From a cyanobacterium PCC 7702 (GTDB taxonomy: Bacteria; Cyanobacteriota; Cyanobacteriia; Cyanobacteriales; Nostocaceae), in NCBI GenBank assembly GCA_000332255.1, contig KB235926.1:1774226-1838225 (forward strand): DNA of 64,000 nucleotides, in the 5' to 3' direction. A program made the translations under genes and the position numbers. Below, one piece after another: positions 37,732 through 47,179 of this stretch. Positions within the stretch are counted from its first letter, which is position 1. Each line of letters opens with the position of its first letter. Under the pieces are notes generated by a model. That model saw nothing but the letters and a program-made list of their open reading frames with translations. It made no database searches and was not told where the DNA came from.

Positions 37732-39312
37732 CTAATGGGTGGCTAAAGCTTCTTGTTTCGGCTTGGCTTGAAAGTGCTGGATAAGTAAATCTCGCAGCAC
37801 AGGTTGTAGATCTTCGCAGGGTATGCCTTTTTGTATGCAAGTTCCTAACCGGGCGTCTTTGCCGACTTTACCGCCCATGTAGATATCTACTCCTTCAACT
37901 GTTTTGCCGTTTTTGCGAACTTTGGTTCCCATCAGACCGATGTCTGCAACTTGGGGTTGTCCGCAAGAGTTAGGGCAACCTGTCCAATGGATTCGTACCT
38001 TTTGTGTGACTTCTAATTCTGTTTCTAGAGCTTGGATTGTTGCCAGGGCACGTTGTTTGGTTTCGATGAGGGCGAAGTTGCAAAATTGTGCACCGGTGCA
38101 AGAGATGAGCGATCGCGTTAATGGTTTGGGGGAGATGGAAAATTTCTCTAAGAGCGGCTCTGTTAAAAATAACACCAAACGCGAATCAGGTATATTGGGG
38201 ATAATCACGTTTTGCTCCACGGTGAGCCGAATTTCCCCGTTGCCGTACACTTCTGCCAAACGTGCTATTTCAAACATATCCTCGGCGGTTAAGCGCCCGA
38301 CCGGAACGTGCAAACCCACATAGTTTAACCCTGGTTGCTTTTGTTTGTATACCCCGATGTGGTCGCGTTTTTCCCAATCTATTTCATCTTTGGGTGCAGC
38401 AGATAACAATGGCTTGCCAAAGCGATTTTCTACTTCGCAACGAAACTTTTCTAGACCCCATTCGTCGATCAGCCACATCAGGCGGGATTTTTGTCGATTG
38501 GCGCGCAAACCGCAATCGCGAAATACTTCTAAAACTGCTCGACACAGAGCAACTACATCTTCTGGCGGTACCCAGGCGTTCAAAGGAATGGCTGCTTCAC
38601 AGCGTTTGCTGGAGAAGAATCCTCCTACTAAAACGTTGAAGCCGAACCTTCGGGATTGGCAACCTTGTTGCGTACTGACTTCTCGAAAAGCGGGTATAAA
38701 AGCCAAATCATTGATTTCTGCGTGAACTGAGTTGTCTCGTCCACCGGTAATAGCTATATTAAATTTTCGTGGTAGATTGGTAAATTCTGGATTGCCTTCG
38801 CCTTTGTTGGTAATTGCATCTTGAATTTGTTGGACCAACTCGCGGGTGTCGAACAATTCCTCCGCATCCAGTCCTGCAACTGGGTCGCCGGTAATGTTGC
38901 GGACGTTGTCCATTCCTGATTGCACGCTGGTTAAGCCGACTGTACGGAATTTTTGAAAGATATCTGGTAAATCTTCAATGCGAATGCCCCGCAGTTGGAT
39001 ATTCTGTCTGGTTGTAATGTCAGCACTGCCGTCGTCACCGTAACGCTGTACTATTTCTGCTAGTACTCGCATTTGTTGATGCGTAACAATTCCGTTGGGT
39101 ATGCGCAACCGCATCATGAACTTGCCTGGAGTTACTGGACGAAAGAACACGCCCAACCACTTGAGGCGATAATCGCGATCGCTTTCGTCTATAGCTTCCC
39201 AACCTAGTGAGGCAAATTTTTCTATCTCAGCTTTGACGGCAAGCCCATCTTTTTCTGCCTTTATTTTCTCAAACTTATTCAGGCTGGTGGTGGTCGTTGT
39301 TGCGTCTGTCAT
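37732..39312 (-). CDS. nirA: Ferredoxin-nitrite reductase
   Basis: NirA reduces nitrite to ammonium with six electrons from ferredoxin. The 526-residue protein has two ferrodoxin-like repeat halves and the 4Fe-4S/sirohaem cluster ligands in SCTGAQFCNFAL and TGCPNSCGQPQ. It is the promoter-proximal gene of the nitrate operon, transcribed from an NtcA-type promoter at 39501-39542, giving a leader of about 180 nt. Confidence 0.96.
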   Translation of the reverse strand: MTDATTTTTSLNKFEKIKAEKDGLAVKAEIEKFASLGWEAIDESDRDYRLKWLGVFFRPVTPGKFMMRLRIPNGIVTHQQMRVLAEIVQRYGDDGSADITTRQNIQLRGIRIEDLPDIFQKFRTVGLTSVQSGMDNVRNITGDPVAGLDAEELFDTRELVQQIQDAITNKGEGNPEFTNLPRKFNIAITGGRDNSVHAEINDLAFIPAFREVSTQQGCQSRRFGFNVLVGGFFSSKRCEAAIPLNAWVPPEDVVALCRAVLEVFRDCGLRANRQKSRLMWLIDEWGLEKFRCEVENRFGKPLLSAAPKDEIDWEKRDHIGVYKQKQPGLNYVGLHVPVGRLTAEDMFEIARLAEVYGNGEIRLTVEQNVIIPNIPDSRLVLFLTEPLLEKFSISPKPLTRSLISCTGAQFCNFALIETKQRALATIQALETELEVTQKVRIHWTGCPNSCGQPQVADIGLMGTKVRKNGKTVEGVDIYMGGKVGKDARLGTCIQKGIPCEDLQPVLRDLLIQHFQAKPKQEALATH

Positions 39313-39500
39313 GAGTTAATTCTCATTACAATTTGCTGCTTTCAGAATTTTTTTCTGATACTTTTATTTGCTAACGTGCAGTTGCTGTTGCTCTCCTTAC
39401 CCTCCTCGGGATAGAGGTTTGGAGGTTCGAACAAAAGTAGTATTAGTGTTTGCCCCCTGATTTCATGGCAACTTTTGTTAGTTCTTATTCAGATACCTTT

Positions 39501-39542
39501 ACGTTAAGGTTGCAAAAACATAAAATTCGTATATATTGTTAC
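39501..39542 (-). promoter_or_regulatory. NtcA-activated promoter of nirA
   Basis: On the minus strand a perfect NtcA box GTA-N8-TAC lies at 39529-39542, followed after exactly 22 nt by TAACGT (39501-39506), matching the TAN3T -10 element of class II NtcA promoters. Box, spacing and orientation toward nirA all agree. NtcA responds to nitrogen limitation through 2-oxoglutarate. Confidence 0.9.
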
Positions 39543-39562
39543 GGAATATCAGTAAAAATGTA

Positions 39563-39589
39563 AAAAACGCATCCAAAAGATGCATTTTT
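39563..39589. other. Hairpin in the nirA-nirB spacer
   Basis: GCATC-CAAAA-GATGC flanked by A-tract and T-tract on the two sides, so it looks like a small bidirectional terminator. It is in the leader of nirB on the plus strand or upstream of the nirA promoter. Confidence 0.4.
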
Positions 39590-39760
39590 AGCATAAAATT
39601 TCCTAAAAACTCAGCACCGGGCTTTTGAGAAAAGGGAATTGCAGATATCCTAAAAAGGAATATGGTTTGTTAAAAGCCAAAATTTCATAAATATAGACAA
39701 ATTTGGCAGAATAAACCTTCTCAAAGGCACTGAATTTCCATTCCAGGGATTTTTGAAACC

Positions 39761-41059
39761 GTGAGTGATTTCAAGCAACTATTGCTGCAAGCAGAAACAG
39801 CACAAGACGCAGGTGATTGGCAATCGGTAATTCAATATCTGCGACAATTACTTTGGGAAGAAAATAGCAAAAATCAAGTTCGATTAGAAAATCAAGAAAA
39901 ACTGTTGCAGCTGGCACTGGCAGTGCTTACTAAAGGAGATTTTCAGCAACGCTGGGAAATAGCAAAAGTATTTGCACATCTAGGAAAAATTGCCATCGCT
40001 CCGTTAATCGAGATTTTAAAAGACGAAGAGGCATCAGAAGAACTGCGCTGGTATGCAGTACGGTTGCTAGGACAGTTTCCAACAAAAGAGGTAGTAGCTG
40101 CTTTGATAGAATTTCTGAAGGCAGAAGATGATGAGGAATTGAGGCTGGTAGCTTCAGCAGCTTTAGGACAAATGGGTACGCTGGCCATCGACGTTCTCAC
40201 AGATCTGCTCCAACAAGAAGATACGCGCTTGTGGGCTGTGCGATCGCTGTGTTTAATTCGGCATCAAGACACCATCACACCGCTGTTGAGCGTGGTAGAA
40301 GACCCGCAAATAGCTGTTCGCGCTGCTGTTGTTGAAGCTCTCAGCAGCTTTCGCGATCCCCGCGTCACACCAGTTTTGCTGAAAGCATTAGATGATGTTG
40401 CTTCTTCGGTAAGGCGAGAAGCAGTGCTGGGTTTGGGATTTCGCCTCGATCTGTGCAGTTGCTTAGATCTAGCGAAAAAACTCAACAGCAAGCTTTATGA
40501 TATTAATCTTGAAGTTTGCGCCGCCGCAGCAGCGGCTTTATCTCGAATTGGCGGTGACGACGCAGCTAAGTACTTGCTAGAAGCGTTAATTAACCCCAAT
40601 ACTCCAGAAAAATTGCAATTAGAGATTATTCGTGCGCTGGGTTGGATGGAAAGCGCCAAGGCTGTGGAATATCTGCAAATAGCACTGAATACGGTCAACC
40701 AAACAAAATTGTGGCAAGAAATCGTTACCGTTTTAGGGCGAATTACTAATTTGCAGTTAACCTCAAGGGCCACAGAAATATTGTTGGCGGTTTTGCAGCA
40801 GAAACATCCAGCAGTTGAGCTTGCAGCAGTCAAAAAAGCGATCGCCCTGTCTTTGGGACAATTGGGCAAAATCGAAGCTGTTGAAGCTTTAATTGAATTG
40901 GCGACAGATACAGATGCACTGGTAAGACAGCACGCCCTTGCTGCACTCAAAAATCTGGCTCCAGAAATAGGAAAGCAGCGATTGCAGCAATTAGCAAACA
41001 GTTGTGCTTTGACACCAGATTTGCAACAAGCGGTCTTCATTGCTTTAGCCGACTGGTAG
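39761..41059 (+). CDS. nirB: HEAT-repeat protein, likely NirB (nitrite reductase-associated)
   Basis: A 432-residue protein built of Armadillo/HEAT or PBS-lyase-type repeats of about 30 residues (for example LIEILKDEEASEELRWYAVR, VASAALGQMGTLAIDVL, LRRQ-type VRREAVLGLGFRL). It starts with GTG. Position, divergent from nirA and before ntcB, matches the gene called nirB in Synechococcus and Anabaena, needed for full nitrite reductase activity. The name rests on position and repeat type from memory, not on an alignment. Confidence 0.72.
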   Translation: MSDFKQLLLQAETAQDAGDWQSVIQYLRQLLWEENSKNQVRLENQEKLLQLALAVLTKGDFQQRWEIAKVFAHLGKIAIAPLIEILKDEEASEELRWYAVRLLGQFPTKEVVAALIEFLKAEDDEELRLVASAALGQMGTLAIDVLTDLLQQEDTRLWAVRSLCLIRHQDTITPLLSVVEDPQIAVRAAVVEALSSFRDPRVTPVLLKALDDVASSVRREAVLGLGFRLDLCSCLDLAKKLNSKLYDINLEVCAAAAAALSRIGGDDAAKYLLEALINPNTPEKLQLEIIRALGWMESAKAVEYLQIALNTVNQTKLWQEIVTVLGRITNLQLTSRATEILLAVLQQKHPAVELAAVKKAIALSLGQLGKIEAVEALIELATDTDALVRQHALAALKNLAPEIGKQRLQQLANSCALTPDLQQAVFIALADW

Positions 41060-41220
41060 GCAACAAAATCAAAGATAGTGTTGTGAAATGATAATATTTG
41101 AATGTTAATTTTTATTTTGTTCAGAAAGCATTAAAGTTGTTTAGGATACGACAAGTCAAAACTCCCGTCTTTGAGCAAAAACACAATTTGAGATTCATGC
41201 CTGGCAAGAAAAAGGTAGAT

Positions 41221-41262
41221 GTAACAAACTCTACTAAAATGCTACAGGAAATACGTTAAGTT
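41221..41262 (+). promoter_or_regulatory. NtcA-activated promoter of ntcB
   Basis: GTA-N8-TAC at 41221-41234 is followed after exactly 22 nt by TAAGTT (41257-41262), a TAN3T -10 box. The ntcB ATG lies 37 nt further downstream. This fits NtcA control of ntcB itself. Confidence 0.88.
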
Positions 41263-41298
41263 AATTCCAGCCGTACATGTAATTCAGGCTACACAAAA

Positions 41299-42243
41299 AT
41301 GCGACTAGAGCAGTTGCAAGCCTTTTTGGCGATCGCGGAAACCGGTAGCTTTCAAGGGGCAGCAAGAAAATGTGGTGTTACTCAATCGACGATCAGTCGT
41401 CAAATCCAAGCATTAGAAGGAGATTTGGGGTTGGAGCTGTTTCACAGGACAAGTCAGGCAAAACTGACCCTAGCCGGTGAACGGTTGCTACCCCGCGCCC
41501 GGAAAATATGTCAAGAGTGGCAAATAGCCACCCAAGAAATAACAGACTTAGTAGCGGGAAAGCAGCCTGAATTGTGTATAGCCGTAATTCATTCGTTGTG
41601 TGCGTATTACCTGCCACCGGTGTTGCAAAAGTTTTGTCACGATTACCCAGATATACAACTGCGAGTCACATCCTTGGGCAGCGATCGCGCTTTAAAAGTT
41701 CTCAAAGATGGACTGGTAGACATGGCCATTGTCATGAACAATCGCTTTTTGACCGCCGGCAAAGAAATGGTAGTAGAAACTTTATACGATGAACCAATCG
41801 AAGTTCTCATGGCAGCCAATCACCCGCTGGCGCAATACGAACGCGTTCCTTGGTCAGATCTGATTCGCTATCCCCAAGTAGTTTTCAAAGATGGTTACGG
41901 AATGCAACGCCTGGTCAAAGATAGATTTGAACGCCTGCAAGCTACGCTGCAAGCAGTTTTGGAAGTTAATACCCTAGATGCTTTCCGAGGAGTGGTGCGC
42001 CAGGGAGAATTGATCGCTTTACTGCCTTATTCTGCATTAGTAGAAGCACGTAAAGACCCAACGCTTGCAGTTCGTCCCCTCGGTAGCAGCAATGGTGGAT
42101 TAGCCGACAACTCCAGCTTGACTCGCCGAGTTGTCATGGTAACTACTCAAGACCGGTTGCAAATACCGCCGATTCAGCATTTTTGGCAGTTAGTACGAGA
42201 AAATGTACCACCACAAATTTCTGTGGCGCGATCGGCTTGTTAG
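41299..42243 (+). CDS. ntcB: LysR-type nitrite-responsive regulator NtcB
   Basis: A 314-residue LysR family regulator. The winged helix-turn-helix is at residues 1-60 (LQAFLAIAETGSFQGAARK, TQSTISRQIQALEGDLG). The effector-binding domain follows (VTSLGSDRALKVLKDGLVDM, GLLALLPYS-like GELIALLPYSAL). NtcB activates the nirA operon in response to nitrite. It lies just downstream of nirB and upstream of cnaT, as in Anabaena. Confidence 0.93.
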   Translation: MRLEQLQAFLAIAETGSFQGAARKCGVTQSTISRQIQALEGDLGLELFHRTSQAKLTLAGERLLPRARKICQEWQIATQEITDLVAGKQPELCIAVIHSLCAYYLPPVLQKFCHDYPDIQLRVTSLGSDRALKVLKDGLVDMAIVMNNRFLTAGKEMVVETLYDEPIEVLMAANHPLAQYERVPWSDLIRYPQVVFKDGYGMQRLVKDRFERLQATLQAVLEVNTLDAFRGVVRQGELIALLPYSALVEARKDPTLAVRPLGSSNGGLADNSSLTRRVVMVTTQDRLQIPPIQHFWQLVRENVPPQISVARSAC

Positions 42244-42320
42244 CAAAGAGTTAGCCCTTAGTAAGGACACTGACTACTATCTACTATCCCCCATCCACTG
42301 AGCAATTACCCTTGAGTGTA

Positions 42321-43427
42321 ATGAGTGATATATTTCGGGAATTACTGAAAAAAATAGGTAGCGGTAACCACACGGGAGAAAATTTAACCCGTAGGGAAGC
42401 TGCTGTAGCGACTAGAATGATGCTGTTGGGCGAAGCAACACCAGCCCAAATTGGAGCGTTTTTAATCGCTCATCGCATCAAGCGACCGACAGGAGAAGAA
42501 CTAGCAGGAATGTTGGATGCTTACGACCAACTAGGACCCCAGCTGCAACCAATTGCTTGTCAGCGACCGGTAATAGTCTTGGGCATACCTTATGATGGCA
42601 GAACGCGTACCTCTCCTATTAGTCCCATTACTGCTTTATTGCTAGCCGCCGCTGGTCAACCAGTGCTGATGCATGGAGGCGATCGCCTACCTACGAAATA
42701 CGGATTGCCTTTAATAGAAATTTGGCAGGGTCTGGGAGTAGATTGGACCAGGTTACCGCTAGAAACAATCCAGCAGGTCTTCGAGCAAACAAAAATTGGT
42801 TTTATATACACTCCCCGCCATTTTCCCTTGACAAAAAGTATTTGGGAATATCGGGAGCAACTAGGTAAACGCCCACCCTTTGCCACAATGGAATTAATTT
42901 GGTGTCCCTATGCTGGTGATGCCCACATTGTTGCTGGATTTGTCCATCCTCCCACAGAAGCAATGTTTCAAACAGCTTTAACCTTGCGAGGAGTGAGAAA
43001 ATTCACCACCGTCAAAGGATTAGAAGGTAGTTGCGACCTACCGCGCGATCGCACTGCAATTATTGGTTTATCTGCGCCGCAAAGGAGGGATGAACAATCC
43101 CCAATACCCATAGAAAGATTACACCTAGTTGCCCGGGAATATAATTTTTCCAGCAAAAATGTACCCTTGCTTGCTCCTGAAGAACTAATAGTACAGCTGC
43201 AAGGAGTTTTGCAAGGTATACCCTCTGAATTAATGCAAACAGCATTATGGAACGGCGGATTTTACCTGTGGCGTTCCGGTATTTGCAATAGTCTGCATTC
43301 AAGTCTAGCTAAAGCGGAAGAATTATTAGTTAGTGGTGCGGTAGCTGCAAAACTTCAACAACTGACTCAAACAGTTCAAAGTCTGTCTCAACTTCAATAC
43401 CCGAAAATATTAACTTTTGAGTATTGA
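42321..43427 (+). CDS. cnaT: CnaT-like anthranilate phosphoribosyltransferase family protein
   Basis: A 368-residue protein of the glycosyltransferase-3 (TrpD) fold: N-terminal helical domain with NLTRREAAVATRMMLLGEATPAQIGAFL, then PPRibP-like pocket IPYDGRTRTSP and the GGDRLPTKYG loop. In Anabaena a TrpD-like gene beside ntcB, cnaT, is needed for expression of the nir operon; the same place here supports the identification. It is unlikely to be a tryptophan biosynthesis enzyme. The ATG at 42321 is preferred to the TTG at 42312. It ends one base before the next, convergent gene. Confidence 0.82.
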   Translation: MSDIFRELLKKIGSGNHTGENLTRREAAVATRMMLLGEATPAQIGAFLIAHRIKRPTGEELAGMLDAYDQLGPQLQPIACQRPVIVLGIPYDGRTRTSPISPITALLLAAAGQPVLMHGGDRLPTKYGLPLIEIWQGLGVDWTRLPLETIQQVFEQTKIGFIYTPRHFPLTKSIWEYREQLGKRPPFATMELIWCPYAGDAHIVAGFVHPPTEAMFQTALTLRGVRKFTTVKGLEGSCDLPRDRTAIIGLSAPQRRDEQSPIPIERLHLVAREYNFSSKNVPLLAPEELIVQLQGVLQGIPSELMQTALWNGGFYLWRSGICNSLHSSLAKAEELLVSGAVAAKLQQLTQTVQSLSQLQYPKILTFEY

Positions 43428-44324
43428 TTACTCATTAACTATTAAGGTTAAACCTTCACGAGCAATTAATGCTTTTGGAAAAGCATATTTAATCTCCATT
43501 TGTATGCGATCGAGAAAATCGTCGCTGTCATCTGGATGATGGTGGGATATTACTAATTGCTTGGCGCCTGATGTCCGAGCCAAATCCACAGCAGCTTGCC
43601 AGTGGCAATCGCTCTCAGTCCTGTAAAATTTTTGGGGAGTAGTGGAATTGGCAATTAGCAAATCCACACCTTCACTAAGTTGTTTGATGTGTTCTTCTTC
43701 CAACTGACTTGCATTTTCGTGCAAATCGGTTACGTAGGCAACATTATAACTTTGCCAGCTGACTCGGTAACCAACGGATTTTTGATTTTGGTTTATTAAT
43801 GCTGTTGTAACAGTGACATCATCTATTTTCACAACCTTACCCGGTACCAAATTGTGGAAATGCAATTGAGATTGCATCTCCTGTAAAGGATAAGGAAAAT
43901 GTGGTAACAGCATTTGATCGCACAAACATTGCTTGATGGAAGCTCCGTTGGAAGCTGCTGTTCCGTAAATGTGAAAGCAGTTTTCTGGGATAAAAGCTGG
44001 ACCGAAAAATGGAAATCCTTGAATGCGATTTGACTGAGAGTTGGTGAAGAATAAATGAGCTTGTAGTGGCCTTTGTAATTCCAGCCAGCTTTTTCCTAAG
44101 ATACGCAAACCCGTACCTCCGTCAAAAACCAATTTTTTATCGGCCACTTGCATTTCTACGCAGGCTGTATTACCACCATAACGGTTGGTATTCGTGCTCG
44201 AGGAGGCGATTAAACCCCTAATACCCCAGAATTTGACTACAAATTCTTTCCTGGGATTGGAAATGGGAATGGTTTGCTTATCGTTTACGTAATTTTGGGG
44301 TTGTGACAGCTCAAAATTTGACAT
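43428..44324 (-). CDS. MBL-fold protein with a degenerate metal site
   Basis: A 298-residue beta-lactamase-fold protein. The common core is present: FWGIRGLIASSSTNTNRYGGNTACVEM, LVFDGGTGL, then YVTDLHENAS and LVISHHHPDDSDD near the end. The first metal-binding motif, normally HxHxDH in this family (as in HTHWDRIQG), here reads TNSQSNRIQG (residues 94-103), so the key His and Asp residues are Asn, Gln and Asn. It is probably not a functional metallohydrolase unless only one metal is used. It lies 12 nt downstream of panD, so the two form a likely operon. Confidence 0.78.
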   Translation of the reverse strand: MSNFELSQPQNYVNDKQTIPISNPRKEFVVKFWGIRGLIASSSTNTNRYGGNTACVEMQVADKKLVFDGGTGLRILGKSWLELQRPLQAHLFFTNSQSNRIQGFPFFGPAFIPENCFHIYGTAASNGASIKQCLCDQMLLPHFPYPLQEMQSQLHFHNLVPGKVVKIDDVTVTTALINQNQKSVGYRVSWQSYNVAYVTDLHENASQLEEEHIKQLSEGVDLLIANSTTPQKFYRTESDCHWQAAVDLARTSGAKQLVISHHHPDDSDDFLDRIQMEIKYAFPKALIAREGLTLIVNE

Positions 44325-44336
44325 CTTTATTTGCCA

Positions 44337-44720
44337 CTAGGTCTTACTGAGCAGGTCATCGCAACGCCGAACTTCTAAAACGCTGTTCTTTTCGTCCACG
44401 ATGACAACAGTCGGAGAGTAATTTTTTAACTCTTCGAGATTTAACTGTCCGTAAGCCATTATAATCAAGCGATCGCCACAAATGCCCAGACGTGCCGCAG
44501 CTCCATTTAATTCAATTGCTCCTGAATAAGCTGGAGCTGGTATCGCATAAGTAGTAAAGCGCTGACCGTTAGTAATATTTACTACTTGTACCTGTTCGTA
44601 GGGCAATATGCCAGCTTTTTCCATGAGAATTTCATCTATACTGATACTACCCACGTAATTGATGTTAGCTCCCGTGAGAGTGCAGTTATGAATTTTTGCC
44701 AAAAGAAGCGTGCGTTGCAT
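44337..44720 (-). CDS. panD: Aspartate 1-decarboxylase
   Basis: PanD makes beta-alanine for pantothenate. The 127-residue proenzyme contains the self-cleavage site NYVGSISID (Gly24-Ser25, giving the pyruvoyl group), with Lys9 in LLAKIHN and Tyr and Thr residues in [33 protein letters not shown] conserved. Typical length. It precedes the MBL-fold gene on the same strand. Confidence 0.95.
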   Translation of the reverse strand: MQRTLLLAKIHNCTLTGANINYVGSISIDEILMEKAGILPYEQVQVVNITNGQRFTTYAIPAPAYSGAIELNGAAARLGICGDRLIIMAYGQLNLEELKNYSPTVVIVDEKNSVLEVRRCDDLLSKT

Positions 44721-44989
44721 TACTCGGTTTAGATAGCAAAAGAGTAAACATTAACAAATTAGGAAAGTTTACTAGGAAGCCACAGTCTAAGCAAGAATGA
44801 CTCCGCCGATTGCTAACTTCCTGTACTCACAGCGTTTCCATAAAAACAGGGTGGCTTCCCAATGACAATTGCTAGCGATGTTTGAAATATAAACTTGAAT
44901 TTCCTGCATCGCCTTGAAAATAAAAGCAAAGCACCCCGAACTTTAGATTTCACACCTTGTAAAGTTGTTTTTAGCCTGTCTTTTGGGAA

Positions 44990-45073
44990 GCAGACCCTTC
45001 TGGGGCGTCTGCGTTTTCATCCTTTAGCCTTCACATAACTGAAACTACTGGGACTTTTTGGATAGTTTCAGTT
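44990..45073 (-). terminator. Two hairpins behind ppa
   Basis: A perfect 11-bp inverted repeat at 45037-45073 (AACTGAAACTA / TAGTTTCAGTT) lies 13 nt past the ppa stop. A second, GCAGAC / GTCTGC with extra CC-GG pairs, is at 44990-45012. No T-run follows either on the minus strand, so termination is tentative; they may be intergenic palindromic repeats. Confidence 0.4.
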
Positions 45074-45085
45074 CGACTTTTAGCC

Positions 45086-45598
45086 TCATTTGCTTTTGGC
45101 TTTGATACATTTTTCCACCAGTGGTATAACCCGATCGACATCTTGCCAACCAAGAATTTCCGTTACCTTTTTCTCCAGATTTTTGTACGTGCGGAAAAAT
45201 TCAGCAATTTCTTCTAATCGGTGTGGGCCTAAATCTTTAATGGATTTGACGTGGGTGTAACGAGGATCTTTGTCAGCTACACAAAGAATCTTCTCATCGC
45301 GATCGCCACTGTCTATCATTTCTAGCATACCAATTGGTCTAGCGGCAATTATGCACCCCGGAAAAGTCGGTTCGTCCATAATCACCATACCATCCAACGG
45401 ATCGCCGTCATCAGCTAAAGTGTTAGGCACAAAACCATAATCGTATGGATATTGTACTGATGAATAAAGTACCCGATCTAAAGCAAACGCCTGTAGTTCT
45501 TTGTCAAATTCGTATTTATTTTTACTCCCACCCGGAATTTCAATCAAAACGTTTACTAAACCCGGTTTAGGTTGAGCAGGAATACGGGATAAGTCCAC
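45086..45598 (-). CDS. ppa: Inorganic pyrophosphatase
   Basis: Soluble family I pyrophosphatase of 170 residues. Metal and phosphate ligands are in [39 protein letters not shown] and DKDPRYTHV. It hydrolyses PPi to keep biosyntheses going. The start is the GTG at 45598, with AGGAG 7 nt upstream and [13 protein letters not shown] matching the family's usual MDLSRIP; the ATG at 45628 would add ten residues overlapping that ribosome-binding site. Confidence 0.95.
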   Translation of the reverse strand: MDLSRIPAQPKPGLVNVLIEIPGGSKNKYEFDKELQAFALDRVLYSSVQYPYDYGFVPNTLADDGDPLDGMVIMDEPTFPGCIIAARPIGMLEMIDSGDRDEKILCVADKDPRYTHVKSIKDLGPHRLEEIAEFFRTYKNLEKKVTEILGWQDVDRVIPLVEKCIKAKSK

Positions 45599-46043
45599 AA
45601 TCACACTCCTGAGATAATGGCAAAACACGGGACCCTTATTGTTTGGCTCCCCTGTAGAATTTTAGGGCCAACAGGGGCACATCCGGAAAAATTCAATTTC
45701 TGCCCCTGACCACTTATTAGCAATTACACCAGGAAGTAAGTAAATACCAGCAGATGGCAAATATGAAAAATTAAAAAGTGGTGAGTAGCTTCTCACCACC
45801 ACCTTCATACTTTGACGGTCAACTTTTGATTAATTCCAAAGCCTAAAACTTTTGGCAGAATTTCATTCTTGCTGATAATCAAACAACATTTTCAAAACCT
45901 GCGACCCGATCGCTCATGCATCTACAACAATATCTTTCTGCTGAAGTACATTTGTCCATCAACTCCTGAAGCTGATAATGTTTTTTCTAACTTCAAAACC
46001 GTGTCTAATTGTGAAATTTTGCTGACAATTCATAATCTAATCT
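45599..46043. other. Spacer upstream of ppa
   Basis: 445 nt with no supported gene. It should contain the ppa promoter. Plus-strand open frames here are short and featureless. Confidence 0.35.
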
Positions 46044-46226
46044 TTACCTATTCCTAAGGTTATAAACGAGGGGTACTTGGTTGTTCGGAATGTTAGTTGA
46101 AGAGAAAGTGGCAATTACAAACAAAGGTAAAGTTAAGGTTAATAAGGCGATCGCAGTCCCCACAATGTCTGCCAAACGATGGGAATATGAGTCTGGTGAA
46201 TTGGCAGACTGATTGTTTGCATCCAT
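46044..46226 (-). CDS. Small single-span membrane protein
   Basis: 60 residues from the ATG at 46226: a hydrophilic head (MDANNQSANSPDSYSHRL), one membrane segment (IVGTAIALLTLTLPLFVIATFS) and a short Asn/Pro-rich tail. It looks like one of the small thylakoid or plasma-membrane proteins of cyanobacteria, but no family is recognised. The clean head-helix-tail design supports a real gene. Confidence 0.5.
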   Translation of the reverse strand: MDANNQSANSPDSYSHRLADIVGTAIALLTLTLPLFVIATFSSTNIPNNQVPLVYNLRNR

Positions 46227-46861
46227 AAAAATCAATTGCATTACATTCGGTTGAAAGTCGGCTCTTTTACAAAGAGCTTAGTTATTATTTTAGCTATTTT
46301 TTAACCATAGATTCCTTAACAGTCAAGTAGGGAAAACCGTTTTGCTAAGAGTCAGATTTTTTTTTACCTGCAATCGTTAATACCTAATTTTTCCAATCTC
46401 AGCTTGATAAGCGTGTTACCAGGTGACCTCCTAGCTAGGTTTCTCTCAAGAAGTCTCAAGAAGATCTTTTGCTGGGATTTGGGGCAAAATATTGAGGATT
46501 TCGAGAAGCTATATCTATTTTGACGGTAAATTGATAATATTACACCTTGCCTGTTGATTTTACTAGCACATACCTAAATGCTGTATTAGCTTAATAAGTA
46601 ATTGTATTACTATTTTTAATTACTTCCGGAGAATCTAAGTTACAGATTTTTCACTAACAACCTGTACCGAGCAAGCACACACCAATGCACTCCATTTCAC
46701 AATGCAAATAAGTGATTATACCAAAAACAATTTCTCATTCGGTAATTTTTTATTTTGTCAATCTATACGGGGATAGATTAAGAATATTTTAACTAAGATG
46801 GTATCAAAACAAAGCAAGAATATTTTCAGCCGCGTTTAGAATTGATTTCAGTTCAGTTAGC
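46227..46861. other. Spacer, nothing recognised
   Basis: 635 nt of AT-rich DNA between the small membrane protein and the tandem repeats. No coding, RNA or regulatory signal could be supported. Confidence 0.35.
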
Positions 46862-47010
46862 AGCAAATACTTTTCTTTAGTTCGTAGTAAGCATTTTTAG
46901 TGCTGAAAATAAGCAACAAACACTTTTCTTTGGCTTGTAGTAAGCACTTTTAGTTCTTACAGTTAGTAACAAACACTTTAAACTAGTTTGCGGTTAGCAT
47001 TTAGCCAGCA
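46862..47010. repeat. Imperfect tandem repeat, period 53 nt
   Basis: Nearly three copies of a unit containing AACAAACACTTTTCTTT and GTAGTAAGCACTTTTAG. The ACTTT marker recurs at 46869, 46922 and 46975, a regular 53-nt step. The units diverge by several bases, so it is not a CRISPR array (no constant repeat with variable spacers). Confidence 0.65.
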
Positions 47011-47013
47011 CTC

Positions 47014-47045
47014 TAAAAAAACCGCCGCTAGTAGGTTAGGGCGGT
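47014..47045 (-). terminator. Rho-independent terminator of the DUF362 gene
   Basis: On the minus strand ACCGCC, a 13-nt loop and GGCGGT are followed by a run of seven T. It lies about 135 nt past the stop of the gene at 47180. Confidence 0.75.
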
Positions 47046-47179
47046 CTGGTTAAGCAATCGGAGGGTAATTACAGCTTACTGTGCTCGTCAAGTAAATTGT
47101 TGTAGCCGAGTTTGCACTTGTTAACAAGCTTGCTTATCAGATGTGGGAACGGGGAATGACAAAAATTAAACTCAACATT

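Noticed and set aside
46862..47010. Possible CRISPR array
   Set aside because: The units are imperfect throughout, with no invariant repeat alternating with unique spacers, and no cas genes are nearby.
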